Source: Pseudomonas fluorescens (lineage in GTDB: Bacteria > Pseudomonadota > Gammaproteobacteria > Pseudomonadales > Pseudomonadaceae). From it: DNA of 64,000 nucleotides. Each line of letters opens with the position of its first letter. The stretch's first letter is position 1. Location: NCBI RefSeq assembly GCF_902497625.1, contig NZ_CABVGX010000026.1, positions 1 to 64,000 of the forward strand. Reading direction: 5' to 3'. Made by a program: the position numbers and the translations under genes. Below, in pieces: positions 33,905-42,286 of this stretch. Below the pieces are notes generated by a model. That model saw nothing but the letters and a program-made list of their open reading frames with translations, was not told the origin of the DNA and made no database searches.

Positions 33905-34519
33905 ATGCAACCGTTGATTAATCCGAAGTACCCAGGGCTGTCCGTGCGTGTTGCCGATGACGGCTTCGCCGCCTATATCTGGGGTAGCGATTTCAGTTTC
34001 GAAGTCGCCGCTTACGGCGCGGCCGAAGTGGGTAAGCCCGTCGATCAGTGGCCGGTGACGCCGATCATTCCGTACCGCAAGTGCTACGGCATTGATCCCG
34101 AAGAGTTCGGCAGTTTTCGCGATGCCGCCGACAGCGCTATTTTCATGGCTTATCTGGAAGATGAACCGGTGGGCCATCTGGTGATCAGTACCAACTGGAA
34201 CGGCTTCGCCCACATCGACGAACTCGCGGTGCACGCACCGGCGCGTCGGCACGGCGTTGCGAAGGCATTGCTGGATGTCGCGCAGTTCTGGAGTCGCAAG
34301 AAAAAGTTGCCTGGCATCATGCTCGAGACCCAGAACAACAACCTGGGTGCATGCCGGCTCTACGAACGTTGCGGTTATGTGATTGGCGGTGTCGATCATC
34401 TGCGCTATCGCGGCATTGACCCCAATACAGCGGAAATGGCGCTTTTCTGGTACCGACTGTTTGATAACCCGCTGGAAAGTACGCTCAGCTCGATAACATC
34501 GCCGCGGCTTGTTCCGTGA
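33905..34519 (+). CDS. GNAT-family N-acetyltransferase
   Basis: 204 aa; ATG at 33905, 14 bp after ldcA, likely the same transcript. The acetyl-CoA loop reads ELAVHAPARRHGVAKALLD (~107-125), matching the R/Q-x-x-G-x-G/A pattern, and LETQNNNLGACRLYERCGY (~139-157) is the typical motif B. Substrate unknown; association with ldcA suggests a polyamine or amino acid, but this is only context. The final 35 bp overlap the 3' end of the convergent LysR gene. Confidence 0.82.
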   Translation: MQPLINPKYPGLSVRVADDGFAAYIWGSDFSFEVAAYGAAEVGKPVDQWPVTPIIPYRKCYGIDPEEFGSFRDAADSAIFMAYLEDEPVGHLVISTNWNGFAHIDELAVHAPARRHGVAKALLDVAQFWSRKKKLPGIMLETQNNNLGACRLYERCGYVIGGVDHLRYRGIDPNTAEMALFWYRLFDNPLESTLSSITSPRLVP

Positions 34520-35378
34520 CGATTTCCAGCAGCGCCTGAGCGGCGGGTGAGGGCTCGGAATTCTTGAGCGTCAGCGCATACAGGCTGATCGGTACCGCGG
34601 GTATCAATGGACAGGTATCGAGACCGGCCGACCTCGCGCCGAGCGCGGTGAACGGGTCAACCATCGCCAGGCCTTCGCCAGCCTCGACCATGCTGAGCAT
34701 CATCTGATGCGTCTGCACGCGGATATGGATCACCGGGGCAGGGCGCAGCATCTGCAGTTTATTGTCGAATGCCGGATTTAGCGGATCCTGGCCCTCGAGG
34801 CCGACCATCGCTTGGCCGGCGAGGTCCTGCAGGGCAATGTATTTTTGTTTGGGTTGCAGCCAGCCATGCGGCGCCAGCAACTGCAGTTTGCCTTGGATGA
34901 TCGGCTGACAATCGATATCCACATGCTGTGGATCGTGCAGGCTGAGGCCCACGTCGCTTTCGCGCAGCAGCAGACTGCGCACGATAGCGCAGGTCGCTTC
35001 ACTCAGCAGCGTGCAAGGTGCATCGGGAAAACGTCGGCGCAACGCCGCAATGCTTTGCGGCAACAACTGTTGCGCAAGCGGTGGCGAGCAAAGGATTCGA
35101 AGGGGCGGCGCGTGATAATGCTTGAGGCTGACGGCCATTCGCTGTATTGGCTCAAGCTTGGCGTACAAATGGGCAATTTCGCCCTGTAGCTCGCGTGCCT
35201 CGCGCGTGGGCTGCAACCGGCCGCGCACGCTGGAAAACAGCATGAAACCCAACTCACTCTCGGCGTCGTGCAGCAGATGCTCGACGTCGGCCACTGGCAA
35301 CTGCAGCCATTCGGCGGCGGTGCCCAGGTGACCGGTCTGCAGCAGCGCCTGGATCACTTCGATGTGGCGTAAACGCAT
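34485..35378 (-). CDS. LysR-family transcriptional regulator
   Basis: 297 aa. N-terminal winged helix-turn-helix (~1-60: LRHIEVIQALLQTGHLGTAAEWLQL...), less canonical than usual, then a LysR substrate-binding domain (~90-295). Its target is not obvious: the gene is convergent with the acetyltransferase, and the divergent side contains no gene reading away from it, since the 86-aa protein upstream is on the same strand. It may regulate itself or a distant locus. Confidence 0.85.
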   Translation of the reverse strand: MRLRHIEVIQALLQTGHLGTAAEWLQLPVADVEHLLHDAESELGFMLFSSVRGRLQPTREARELQGEIAHLYAKLEPIQRMAVSLKHYHAPPLRILCSPPLAQQLLPQSIAALRRRFPDAPCTLLSEATCAIVRSLLLRESDVGLSLHDPQHVDIDCQPIIQGKLQLLAPHGWLQPKQKYIALQDLAGQAMVGLEGQDPLNPAFDNKLQMLRPAPVIHIRVQTHQMMLSMVEAGEGLAMVDPFTALGARSAGLDTCPLIPAVPISLYALTLKNSEPSPAAQALLEIVTEQAAAMLSS

Positions 35379-35466
35379 GCGTGAAGTCCATGTCCGGCAG
35401 GTGAGGGAGTCAGTGGCTGAATCCTAACTCAAGTCCGCCCATATGACTTCTGCTCATAACGCGAGG

Positions 35467-35727
35467 TTATGAGGCGACATTGGTTTCCGCTCGGGTGCCG
35501 ACGTAGGTGTCAGGCTCGCGGGTGATCTGGATGTTTGACTGCACCAGCAAAAACACATTGTCGTCGAGCTTGTTGACACGATCGCCAATGGCCAGTTTGT
35601 AGGTGGTCACAGGCGTCGAGCCAGTGAAGCCGTCCGCCGACGGAGTGGATTCCTGGAACTCATGCACGGAATAAACGCGGCCTTCCGCGTCTCTTGCATG
35701 GAACTGACCGACGAGTACTGCTGCCAT
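35467..35727 (-). CDS. Hypothetical protein, 86 aa
   Basis: ATG at 35727 with AGAGG about 10 nt upstream; a 95-residue version from 35754 is less likely. The sequence (AVLVGQFHARDAEGRVYSVHEFQ...) is beta-rich with alternating hydrophobic residues, suggesting a small all-beta cytoplasmic fold. No signal peptide, cysteine or membrane segment. An 8-bp dyad CTCATAAC/GTTATGAG (35453-35473) straddles its stop codon and may be a terminator or part of the downstream LysR control region. Function unknown. Confidence 0.65.
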   Translation of the reverse strand: MAAVLVGQFHARDAEGRVYSVHEFQESTPSADGFTGSTPVTTYKLAIGDRVNKLDDNVFLLVQSNIQITREPDTYVGTRAETNVAS

Positions 35728-35903
35728 CTGTTTAGAACCTCTGGAGATAATCACTCAATTTGCGGATCTGTAGACCGTGCATGGGCGAGGTAAGTTTTCT
35801 TACCGGAAAAAAATAGTCAGAGGACGCATTTTTCACTCGCCCCCCGCTTGGATCGTCATCTATAACTACAGGCTCTTTCCATCGGACAGTCGAGAACATT
35901 TAC

Positions 35904-36464
35904 ATGAGCAACGTTTACACGATCGCCGTTGTCGTTGGCAGCTTGAGAAAGGAATCGATCAATCGCAAGGTTGCTTTGGCCCTTGCTGACCTGGCACCTG
36001 CCCACCTCAAACTCCACATCGTCGAAATCGCGGACCTGCCTCTTTATAACGAAGACATCGATGGCGCTTCACCGCCGGCAGCCTACAGCACTTTCCGACA
36101 ACAAGTGGGTTCATCCGACGCGTTGCTCTTCGTCACCCCGGAATATAACCGTTCGGTGCCCGCACCGTTGAAGAACGCGATTGACGTTGGGTCGCGCCCC
36201 TACGGCCAGAGCTGCTTCAGTGGCAAGCCTGGGGCGGTGATCAGCGTTTCGCCAGGCGCTGTGGGTGGATTCGGCGCGAACCATCATTTGCGCCAATCCA
36301 TGGTGTTTCTCGACGTGCCGATGATGCAACAGCCGGAAGCTTATCTGGGTGGGGCGGGTACGGCGTTTGATGAAGCCGGGCAACTGTCCGAAACGGTCAG
36401 GCCGTTCCTGCAAAAATTCATCGACAGCTATGCCAAGTGGGTCGAGCAACACAAAAAGGTCTAA
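35904..36464 (+). CDS. NADPH-dependent FMN reductase (ChrR-like)
   Basis: 186 aa flavodoxin-like fold. GSLRKESINRKVA (~12-24) is the phosphate-binding loop for FMN, and TPEYNRSVPAPLKNAIDV (~78-95) the isoalloxazine-contacting loop of the chromate/quinone reductase group. Such enzymes reduce quinones, chromate or FMN in the cytoplasm using NAD(P)H. The family also includes ArsH, but this one is short and lacks the long ArsH N-terminus. The ArsB-like transporter lies 328 bp downstream across a REP cluster, so linkage is uncertain. Confidence 0.85.
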   Translation: MSNVYTIAVVVGSLRKESINRKVALALADLAPAHLKLHIVEIADLPLYNEDIDGASPPAAYSTFRQQVGSSDALLFVTPEYNRSVPAPLKNAIDVGSRPYGQSCFSGKPGAVISVSPGAVGGFGANHHLRQSMVFLDVPMMQQPEAYLGGAGTAFDEAGQLSETVRPFLQKFIDSYAKWVEQHKKV

Positions 36465-36491
36465 TACCCCACCAGTCACGCTATCTAGCCA

Positions 36492-36663
36492 TGTAGCAGC
36501 TGCCGAGCCTGCGAGGCTGCGTTCGGCTACTGCGCTGGCTTGATGAAGCCGTTCAAAAGACTGTTCCGTCTGATTGCGGTGGCACCGGACGCAGCCTCGC
36601 AGGCTCGGCAGCTGCTACAGGGGGGGTGTGCGCAGCCTTGCAGGCGCGGCAGCTGCTACTGCG
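36492..36663. repeat. REP cluster, TGTAGCAGCTGC family
   Basis: Perfect 30-bp inverted arms at 36492-36521 and 36590-36619, followed by a third, diverged copy at about 36631-36658 (GCAGCCTTGCAGGCGCGGCA...). It fills most of the 328-bp gap between the FMN reductase and the transporter. Confidence 0.85.
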
Positions 36664-36792
36664 TCCCGGGTGTCCACAACATAGTGCTTTACTGAATATA
36701 CGAAATTCCATATGTTCTCACCTTGTTTTGCCTGAACGGCCGTCCGGATCGTTCACGGGCGTCGATTTCTCATTCCTCCAAGGCTGCATTGC

Positions 36793-38076
36793 ATGCTAAT
36801 CGCGTCGTTGATTTTCCTGCTGACCATCACCTTGGTGATCTGGCAACCCAAGGGCCTCGGGGTTGGCTGGAGCGCGTCATTGGGCGCGGTGCTGGCGCTG
36901 GTTTTCGGCGCTGTGCACCTCGGTGATATTGCACTGGTATGGCAGATTATCTGGAACGCCACCGGTACTTTTATCGCGCTGATTATCATCAGCCTGTTGC
37001 TCGACGAAGCGGGTTTTTTTGCCTGGGCGGCGTTGCATGTAGCGCGTTGGGGGCGCGGTAGCGGGCGCAAGCTATTCGCTTTCATGGTCCTGCTCGGCGC
37101 GCTGGTGTCGGCGCTGTTTGCCAATGACGGCGCAGCATTGATCCTCACGCCGATCGTTATTTCGATGTTGCTGGCGTTGCGGTTCTCTGCGGCAGCGACC
37201 CTGGCGTTCGTCATGGGCGCGGGTTTCATTGCCGACACGGCGAGCCTGCCGTTGGTGGTGTCGAACCTGGTGAACATCGTCTCGGCCGATTTCTTCAACA
37301 TCGGTTTCAATCGTTACGCGGCGGTGATGGTCCCGGTAAACGTCGTCAGCGTCGCGGCCACTCTGGGCATGTTGATGTGGTTCTTTCGCCGGGATATTCC
37401 CAAGGCGTACGACCCTGAGCAGCTGGAAAGTCCGGCCAGTGCCATCCAGGACAAGGCGACGTTTTTCGCCGGTTGGGCGGTGCTGGCGATTCTGCTGATC
37501 GGCTGCTTTGCGCTTGAACCATTGGGCATTCCAATCAGCGCCATTTCGGCGGTGTGCGCGGCGCTGCTGCTGGCAATCGCCGCGCGCGGGCACAAGATAT
37601 CCACCCGCAAGGTGATCAAGGAAGCGCCGTGGCAGATCGTGATTTTCTCGCTAGGCATGTACCTGGTGGTTTACGGCCTGCGCAATGCCGGACTTACAGA
37701 TTATCTGGCGGGTTGGCTGAATTCTTTCGCCGGTTATGGGATTTGGGGCGCTGCAATGGGCACCGGGGTGTTGACGGCGTTGCTGTCATCGATGATGAAC
37801 AACATGCCGACGGTGTTGGTCGGCTTGCTGTCTATCGAAGCGAGCCAGGCGACCGGGGTGATCAAAGAAGCGATGATTTACGCCAACGTGATTGGCAGCG
37901 ACCTGGGGCCGAAGATTACCCCGATCGGCAGTCTGGCGACGTTGTTATGGCTACACGTGTTGCAGCGCAAGGGTATCCGGATTGGCTGGGGATATTATTT
38001 CCAGGTCGGGATCGTGCTGACCGTGCCGGTATTGCTGGTGACGTTGGCGGCGCTGGCGGTGCGGTTGTCTGTTTGA
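36793..38076 (+). CDS. ArsB-like / ion-transporter superfamily membrane protein
   Basis: 427 aa with about 11-12 hydrophobic helices. ArsB/NhaD-type landmarks: FANDGAALILTPIVISML (~112-129) in the first half, and MNNMPTVLVGLLSIE (~336-350) plus GSDLGPKITPIGSLATLLWLH (~363-383) in the second, the paired re-entrant motifs of this superfamily. Arsenite efflux is the usual annotation. However, no arsR, arsC or arsH is adjacent, so another anion or organic substrate is possible. ATG at 36793. Inner membrane. Confidence 0.8.
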   Translation: MLIASLIFLLTITLVIWQPKGLGVGWSASLGAVLALVFGAVHLGDIALVWQIIWNATGTFIALIIISLLLDEAGFFAWAALHVARWGRGSGRKLFAFMVLLGALVSALFANDGAALILTPIVISMLLALRFSAAATLAFVMGAGFIADTASLPLVVSNLVNIVSADFFNIGFNRYAAVMVPVNVVSVAATLGMLMWFFRRDIPKAYDPEQLESPASAIQDKATFFAGWAVLAILLIGCFALEPLGIPISAISAVCAALLLAIAARGHKISTRKVIKEAPWQIVIFSLGMYLVVYGLRNAGLTDYLAGWLNSFAGYGIWGAAMGTGVLTALLSSMMNNMPTVLVGLLSIEASQATGVIKEAMIYANVIGSDLGPKITPIGSLATLLWLHVLQRKGIRIGWGYYFQVGIVLTVPVLLVTLAALAVRLSV

Positions 38077-38092
38077 AATTCTGTTGGCCCCA

Positions 38093-38165
38093 TCGCGAGC
38101 AGGCTCGCTCCCACATTGGATGTGCGGCGTTCACTGAGTTCTTGTGGGAGCGGGCTTGCTCGCGA
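38093..38165. repeat. REP pair, GTGGGAGC family
   Basis: Arms 38093-38115 and 38143-38165 are inverted copies with two mismatches (TCGCGAGCAGGCTCGCTCCC...). It lies between the converging ArsB-like and DUF1853 genes and may help terminate both. Confidence 0.85.
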
Positions 38166-38191
38166 AGAGGCCGGCCCTGGCGCCACAAAAC

Positions 38192-39142
38192 TCAGCCATT
38201 CCCCGGCACATTCGGCCAGAGATCGGCCACGAGAAAAAGCCGCTCCGCTTCCTCCCAGTCGCCATCACCATTCTCGACCAGACGCACCAGCAACTGTGCG
38301 GGGGCCAGTGGTTCCAGAGCCGTTAGCCAGGCGTTCAACTGTTCGGCGCTCCAGGTCTGATCCGCCGGATAATGCGCCGGTGCCAGCCAGGCGTGGCGGG
38401 GCAGGGGTTGCCAGCGGCCTGGCGGACGTTGCGCGACAAAGTCCGGCCAATCCTTCTGATGCAACCAACTGCCGCGCAGATGCTGCGGATGGGCACCCGT
38501 CGGGGCTTGCGCCTGTCCCGGCCACGGGTACAACAAATAACCACCCAGCCACAGATGCGCACTGAACTGCTGAATATCCAGCGCCGCCAGCACTTCGCGG
38601 CTTTCCGGGCGCGCAGAGATCGGCAGTTGATGCTGGCTCAAGTGCGCCAGTTTGCGATCCAGCCGATCATGACAGCCCGGGCCCAGCCACTGCGCGGTGT
38701 CCTGCCCATAGCCACCTTGCGGGCCGAGGTAAAGCTTGATCGCCAATTCCAGATGATGCACGCCGTCGCGGTCACGCAGCAGCATGTCCAGCTCGCCCAG
38801 CGTGTGGCCTGCGCGCCGGATCGGCAGGTTGGCGGCGATCAGCTCGATGCCCGGCGCGTGCCTCACCGCGTACTGCCACAGCCGTTCGTAATACAGACCC
38901 AGGCGTCGGGTTCGTGCCTGGGCCAGCCAGTGCAGCAAGTCGTAACTGTCGTGATCCAGTTGCCGCAGCCATCGCTCAAGCTGTTCGGGCGCCTGCACCC
39001 AGTCGCTGCCGGCCAGCGGATGACGCTGTGGCCACGGCGTGACCGCGAGCATCGGCGGCGCGAGGATGACCCACGCCAGGTCGCGGACTTCCGGGTGGCG
39101 CAACTGGTGGGGTAACTGCAGCAAATCGGGAAATAGGATCAT
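38192..39142 (-). CDS. DUF1853 family protein
   Basis: 316 aa, cytoplasmic, Trp- and Leu-rich. The central part has GELDMLLRDRDGVHHLELAIKLYLG (around residues 114-138; positions approximate), where Asp116, Glu131 and Lys135 resemble the acidic/lysine core of PD-(D/E)XK nucleases, a clan in which I believe DUF1853 has been placed. No experimental role is known to me. It is divergent from nadK and heads the conserved nadK-pepN neighbourhood. The ATG at 39142 fits family alignments. Confidence 0.78.
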   Translation of the reverse strand: MILFPDLLQLPHQLRHPEVRDLAWVILAPPMLAVTPWPQRHPLAGSDWVQAPEQLERWLRQLDHDSYDLLHWLAQARTRRLGLYYERLWQYAVRHAPGIELIAANLPIRRAGHTLGELDMLLRDRDGVHHLELAIKLYLGPQGGYGQDTAQWLGPGCHDRLDRKLAHLSQHQLPISARPESREVLAALDIQQFSAHLWLGGYLLYPWPGQAQAPTGAHPQHLRGSWLHQKDWPDFVAQRPPGRWQPLPRHAWLAPAHYPADQTWSAEQLNAWLTALEPLAPAQLLVRLVENGDGDWEEAERLFLVADLWPNVPGNG

Positions 39143-39260
39143 CTTGCGAGCATAGCCTCAAACCTGAGTGGACCTCTGGGGCTGAAAGGATTTTGTCTAT
39201 CCTGAGCTTTCGCCCATAATCGTGGTTCTCGCCGTCGCAGACCCTGACTCTAGGAGCCCC

Positions 39261-40151
39261 ATGGAGCAATTTCGTAATATCGGCATCATCGGTCGCCTTG
39301 GCAGTTCGCAGGTGCTGGATACCGTCCGCCGACTGAAACGCTTCCTGCTTGATCGTCACCTGCACGTGATCCTCGAAGACACCATCGCCGAAGTCCTGCC
39401 CGGTCATGGCCTGCAAACCTCGTCGCGCAAGATGCTCGGTGAAGTCTGTGACATGGTGATTGTGGTCGGCGGCGACGGCAGCCTGCTCGGCGCCGCGAGA
39501 GCCTTGGCCCGACACAACATCCCGGTGCTCGGCATCAACCGTGGCAGTCTCGGTTTTCTTACGGACATTCGCCCGGACGAGTTGGAAATCAAGGTTGCCG
39601 AAGTGCTCGACGGCCATTATCTGGTGGAAAACCGCTTCCTGCTGCAGGCCGAAGTGCGCCGTCACGCCGAGGCCATCGGTCAGGGTGACGCACTGAACGA
39701 TGTGGTGCTGCACCCGGGCAAATCGACGCGGATGATTGAGTTCGAACTCTACATCGACGGTCAGTTCGTCTGCAGCCAGAAGGCCGACGGCCTGATTGTC
39801 GCGACGCCCACTGGCTCGACCGCCTACGCCTTGTCGGCGGGTGGCCCGATCATGCACCCCAAGCTCGACGCTATTGTGATTGTGCCGATGTACCCCCATA
39901 CCTTGTCGGGTAGACCGATTGTGGTCGATGGCAATAGTGAGCTGAAAATCGTCGTGTCCAAAGATATGCAGATCTACCCGCAAGTCTCCTGTGACGGGCA
40001 AAACCACTTTACCTGCGCGCCGGGCGACACCATCACCGTGAGCAAGAAAGCGCAGAAGCTGCGGCTGATTCACCCGCTCGACCACAACTACTATGAAGTC
40101 TGCCGGACCAAGCTCGGCTGGGGCAGCAAGTTGGGTGGTGGAGGCGACTGA
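39261..40151 (+). CDS. nadK: NAD kinase
   Basis: 296 aa; ATG at 39261 with TAGGAG immediately upstream, preferred to the ORF start at 39222. The GGDG motif sits at about 72-75 (VVVGGDGSLLGAAR) and the NE/D plus glycine-rich NAD region follows (LNDVVLHPG ~147, TPTGSTAYALSAGGP ~186). It phosphorylates NAD to NADP using ATP or polyphosphate and is essential. The stop overlaps the next start by one base, coupling it to the phosphoesterase. Confidence 0.96.
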   Translation: MEQFRNIGIIGRLGSSQVLDTVRRLKRFLLDRHLHVILEDTIAEVLPGHGLQTSSRKMLGEVCDMVIVVGGDGSLLGAARALARHNIPVLGINRGSLGFLTDIRPDELEIKVAEVLDGHYLVENRFLLQAEVRRHAEAIGQGDALNDVVLHPGKSTRMIEFELYIDGQFVCSQKADGLIVATPTGSTAYALSAGGPIMHPKLDAIVIVPMYPHTLSGRPIVVDGNSELKIVVSKDMQIYPQVSCDGQNHFTCAPGDTITVSKKAQKLRLIHPLDHNYYEVCRTKLGWGSKLGGGGD

Positions 40152-41122
40152 TGCTCGATCCCGCGCGTAGCTACGACCTGATCGGTGACGTGCACGGTTG
40201 CGCTCTGACCCTTGAGCATTTGCTCGACCGGCTCGGTTATCACAAACAAGGTGGCGTCTGGCGCCATGCCTCGCGCATGGCGGTGTTCGTCGGCGACATC
40301 ATCGACCGCGGCCCGCGGATTCGTGAGGCGCTGCACATCGTCCATGACATGGTCGAGGCCGGTCAGGCGCTGTGCATCATGGGCAACCATGAATTCAACG
40401 CGCTTGGCTGGGTCACCCCCGCGCCGCCGGGCAGTGGCAAGCAATTCGTGCGCGAACACACACCCCGTCATGCGCGTCTGCTGGGGGAAACCCTGAAGCA
40501 GTTCGAAGACCATCCGGGCGACTGGCACGACTTTCAGCAGTGGTTCTATGACATGCCATTGTTCGTCGATGCCGGCCGTTTCCGCGTGGTGCATGCCTGT
40601 TGGGATGCGGGGCTGATCGAGCCGTTGCGGGCGTTGTTCCCGGACGGCTGTGTCGACGAAGCTTTCCTGCAAGCGTCGGCAATTCCCGGCAGCTTCGCCT
40701 GCACGGTATTCGATCGGCTGTTGCGCGGTACCGACATGCGTTTGCCCGACGGGCTGACCATGACCAGTGGCGACGGCCTGACCCGGTCGTTTTTCCGTAC
40801 CAAATTCTGGGAAGACGACCCGCAAACCTACGGTGACATCGTGTTTCAGCCCGACGCATTGCCCGAACCGGTGGCCCTGACGCCGCTGTCTTCCAATGAA
40901 AAAAACACCTTGCTGCGCTACGGCGCCGATGAGCCGTTGCTGTTCGTCGGCCATTACTGGCGCAGTGGTAAACCGGCACCGATACGTCCGAATCTGGCCT
41001 GCCTGGATTACAGCGCAGTGCTCTACGGAAAACTGTGCGCCTATCGGCTGGACCAGGAAACCCGACTCGATCCGGGCAAATTTGTCTGGGTCGACGTCGA
41101 ACGCCCGGAGGTGCTGCAATGA
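40151..41122 (+). CDS. Calcineurin-like metallophosphoesterase
   Basis: 323 aa. Metal-binding motifs in order: GDVHGC (~8-13), VGDIIDRG (~50-57) and MGNHEFNA (~77-84), with the C-terminal GHYWR (~266) providing another ligand. It is of the PrpE/ApaH-like bifunctional Ser/Thr phosphatase group. Substrate unknown. It starts at the nadK stop (TGATG) and overlaps the rhomboid gene by 4 nt, so three proteins are made from one message. Confidence 0.88.
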   Translation: MLDPARSYDLIGDVHGCALTLEHLLDRLGYHKQGGVWRHASRMAVFVGDIIDRGPRIREALHIVHDMVEAGQALCIMGNHEFNALGWVTPAPPGSGKQFVREHTPRHARLLGETLKQFEDHPGDWHDFQQWFYDMPLFVDAGRFRVVHACWDAGLIEPLRALFPDGCVDEAFLQASAIPGSFACTVFDRLLRGTDMRLPDGLTMTSGDGLTRSFFRTKFWEDDPQTYGDIVFQPDALPEPVALTPLSSNEKNTLLRYGADEPLLFVGHYWRSGKPAPIRPNLACLDYSAVLYGKLCAYRLDQETRLDPGKFVWVDVERPEVLQ

Positions 41123-41988
41123 GTGCCGTGGCCGTACTGCGCCTGCCGCTGAATGTGGATCTCAGCGGTTTCGTCAAACTGCTGCAACGCATGCAGGTAC
41201 CGCATCGCGTCAGCGAAGAGAAGGGCGAGCAAGTGTTGTGGGTGCCGGCCCATATCAGTGAAGACGTGCGCTCACTGTATGACCGTTTTCCGGCGGGCGA
41301 CCCTGATCAGCAAATGGACATTCCGGCTGCGCAGGCTGCTAAGCGCCCGGGCTTTATCGAGCAACTGCGCCATGCCAAGGCGACCGCGCTGGTGCTGATC
41401 CTCAGCCTGATCGTCGGCGCGGTCACGCTGCTCGGCGAAAACCTCGAAACCATGCGCTGGCTGACCTTTCTCGATTTCCGCATCGTCGGCGAGTACATCC
41501 ACTTCGTGCCGTTGGCTGACAGCCTGGCCGCAGGGCAGTGGTGGCGACTGGTGACACCGATGTTGATCCACTTCGGCATTCTGCACCTGGCCATGAACGG
41601 CATGTGGTATTGGGAGCTGGGGCGGCGCATCGAGTCGCGGCAGGGCAGCATCAACCTGATCGGCCTGACACTGCTGTTTGCCGTGGCGTCGAACTATGCG
41701 CAGTTCGTTTTCAGCGGTCCGACCCTGTTTGGCGGTTTGTCCGGCGTGCTGTATGGCTTGCTGGGGCATTGCTGGATTTTCCAGGTGCTGGCGCCGAACC
41801 CGGCTTATCGCCTGCCGCGCGGCGTGCTGGTGATGATGCTGGTGTGGTTGCTGGTGTGCCTGTCCGGGCTGGTCTCGATGATCGGCTTCGGTGAGATTGC
41901 CAATGCGGCCCACGTCAGCGGGTTGCTCGTCGGATGCCTGACCGGTTTGTTGGGTGGTTTGTATAACCGCCGTAAACTGGCCGTCTAA
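41119..41988 (+). CDS. Rhomboid-family intramembrane serine protease (GlpG-like)
   Basis: 289 aa; ATGA overlap with the phosphoesterase. A small N-terminal cytoplasmic domain (~1-85, RLPLNVDLSGFVKLLQRMQVP) resembles the GlpG N-terminal domain. Six hydrophobic helices follow from ~92. The catalytic dyad is Ser208 in GGLSGVLYG and His265 in AAHVSGLLVG, and the L1 loop carries the conserved WWRLVTPMLIHFG. It cleaves membrane proteins within or near their transmembrane segments; natural substrates unknown. Confidence 0.92.
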   Translation: MSAVAVLRLPLNVDLSGFVKLLQRMQVPHRVSEEKGEQVLWVPAHISEDVRSLYDRFPAGDPDQQMDIPAAQAAKRPGFIEQLRHAKATALVLILSLIVGAVTLLGENLETMRWLTFLDFRIVGEYIHFVPLADSLAAGQWWRLVTPMLIHFGILHLAMNGMWYWELGRRIESRQGSINLIGLTLLFAVASNYAQFVFSGPTLFGGLSGVLYGLLGHCWIFQVLAPNPAYRLPRGVLVMMLVWLLVCLSGLVSMIGFGEIANAAHVSGLLVGCLTGLLGGLYNRRKLAV

Positions 41989-42025
41989 AACTGTTACGTG
42001 TGTACCAAAAGAGCGCGGAGACCGA

Positions 42026-42286
42026 ATGTCCTCTTTCAACGAAATGATCAATAACATCACCCCCGAAATCTACCAAAGCCTGAAACTGGCGGTGGAGATC
42101 GGGAAATGGTCCGACGGCAACAAGCTGACGGCTGAGCAACGAGAACTCTCGCTGCAGGCAATGATCGCCTGGGAAATCCAGAACCTGCCCGAGGACGAGC
42201 GCACCGGTTACATGGGCCCGCAGGAATGCAGTTCAAAGTCCATCAGCGTGCCCAACATCCTGTTCAAGTCGGATGCCATCCATTGA
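42026..42286 (+). CDS. yeaC: DUF1315 family protein (YeaC)
   Basis: 86 aa. ATG at 42026 with GGAG 7 nt upstream; the longer ORF start at 41954 lies within the rhomboid gene and is rejected. The sequence SFNEMINNITPEIYQSLKLAVEIGKW is the DUF1315 signature. Small, acidic and cytoplasmic; function unknown. Its stop overlaps the TTG start of the DUF2797 gene by 3 nt. Confidence 0.85.
   Translation: MSSFNEMINNITPEIYQSLKLAVEIGKWSDGNKLTAEQRELSLQAMIAWEIQNLPEDERTGYMGPQECSSKSISVPNILFKSDAIH

Noticed and set aside
36691..36716. AT-rich pseudo-dyad upstream of the ArsB-like gene that might be an ArsR box
   Set aside because: The halves do not pair when written out; no arsR nearby.
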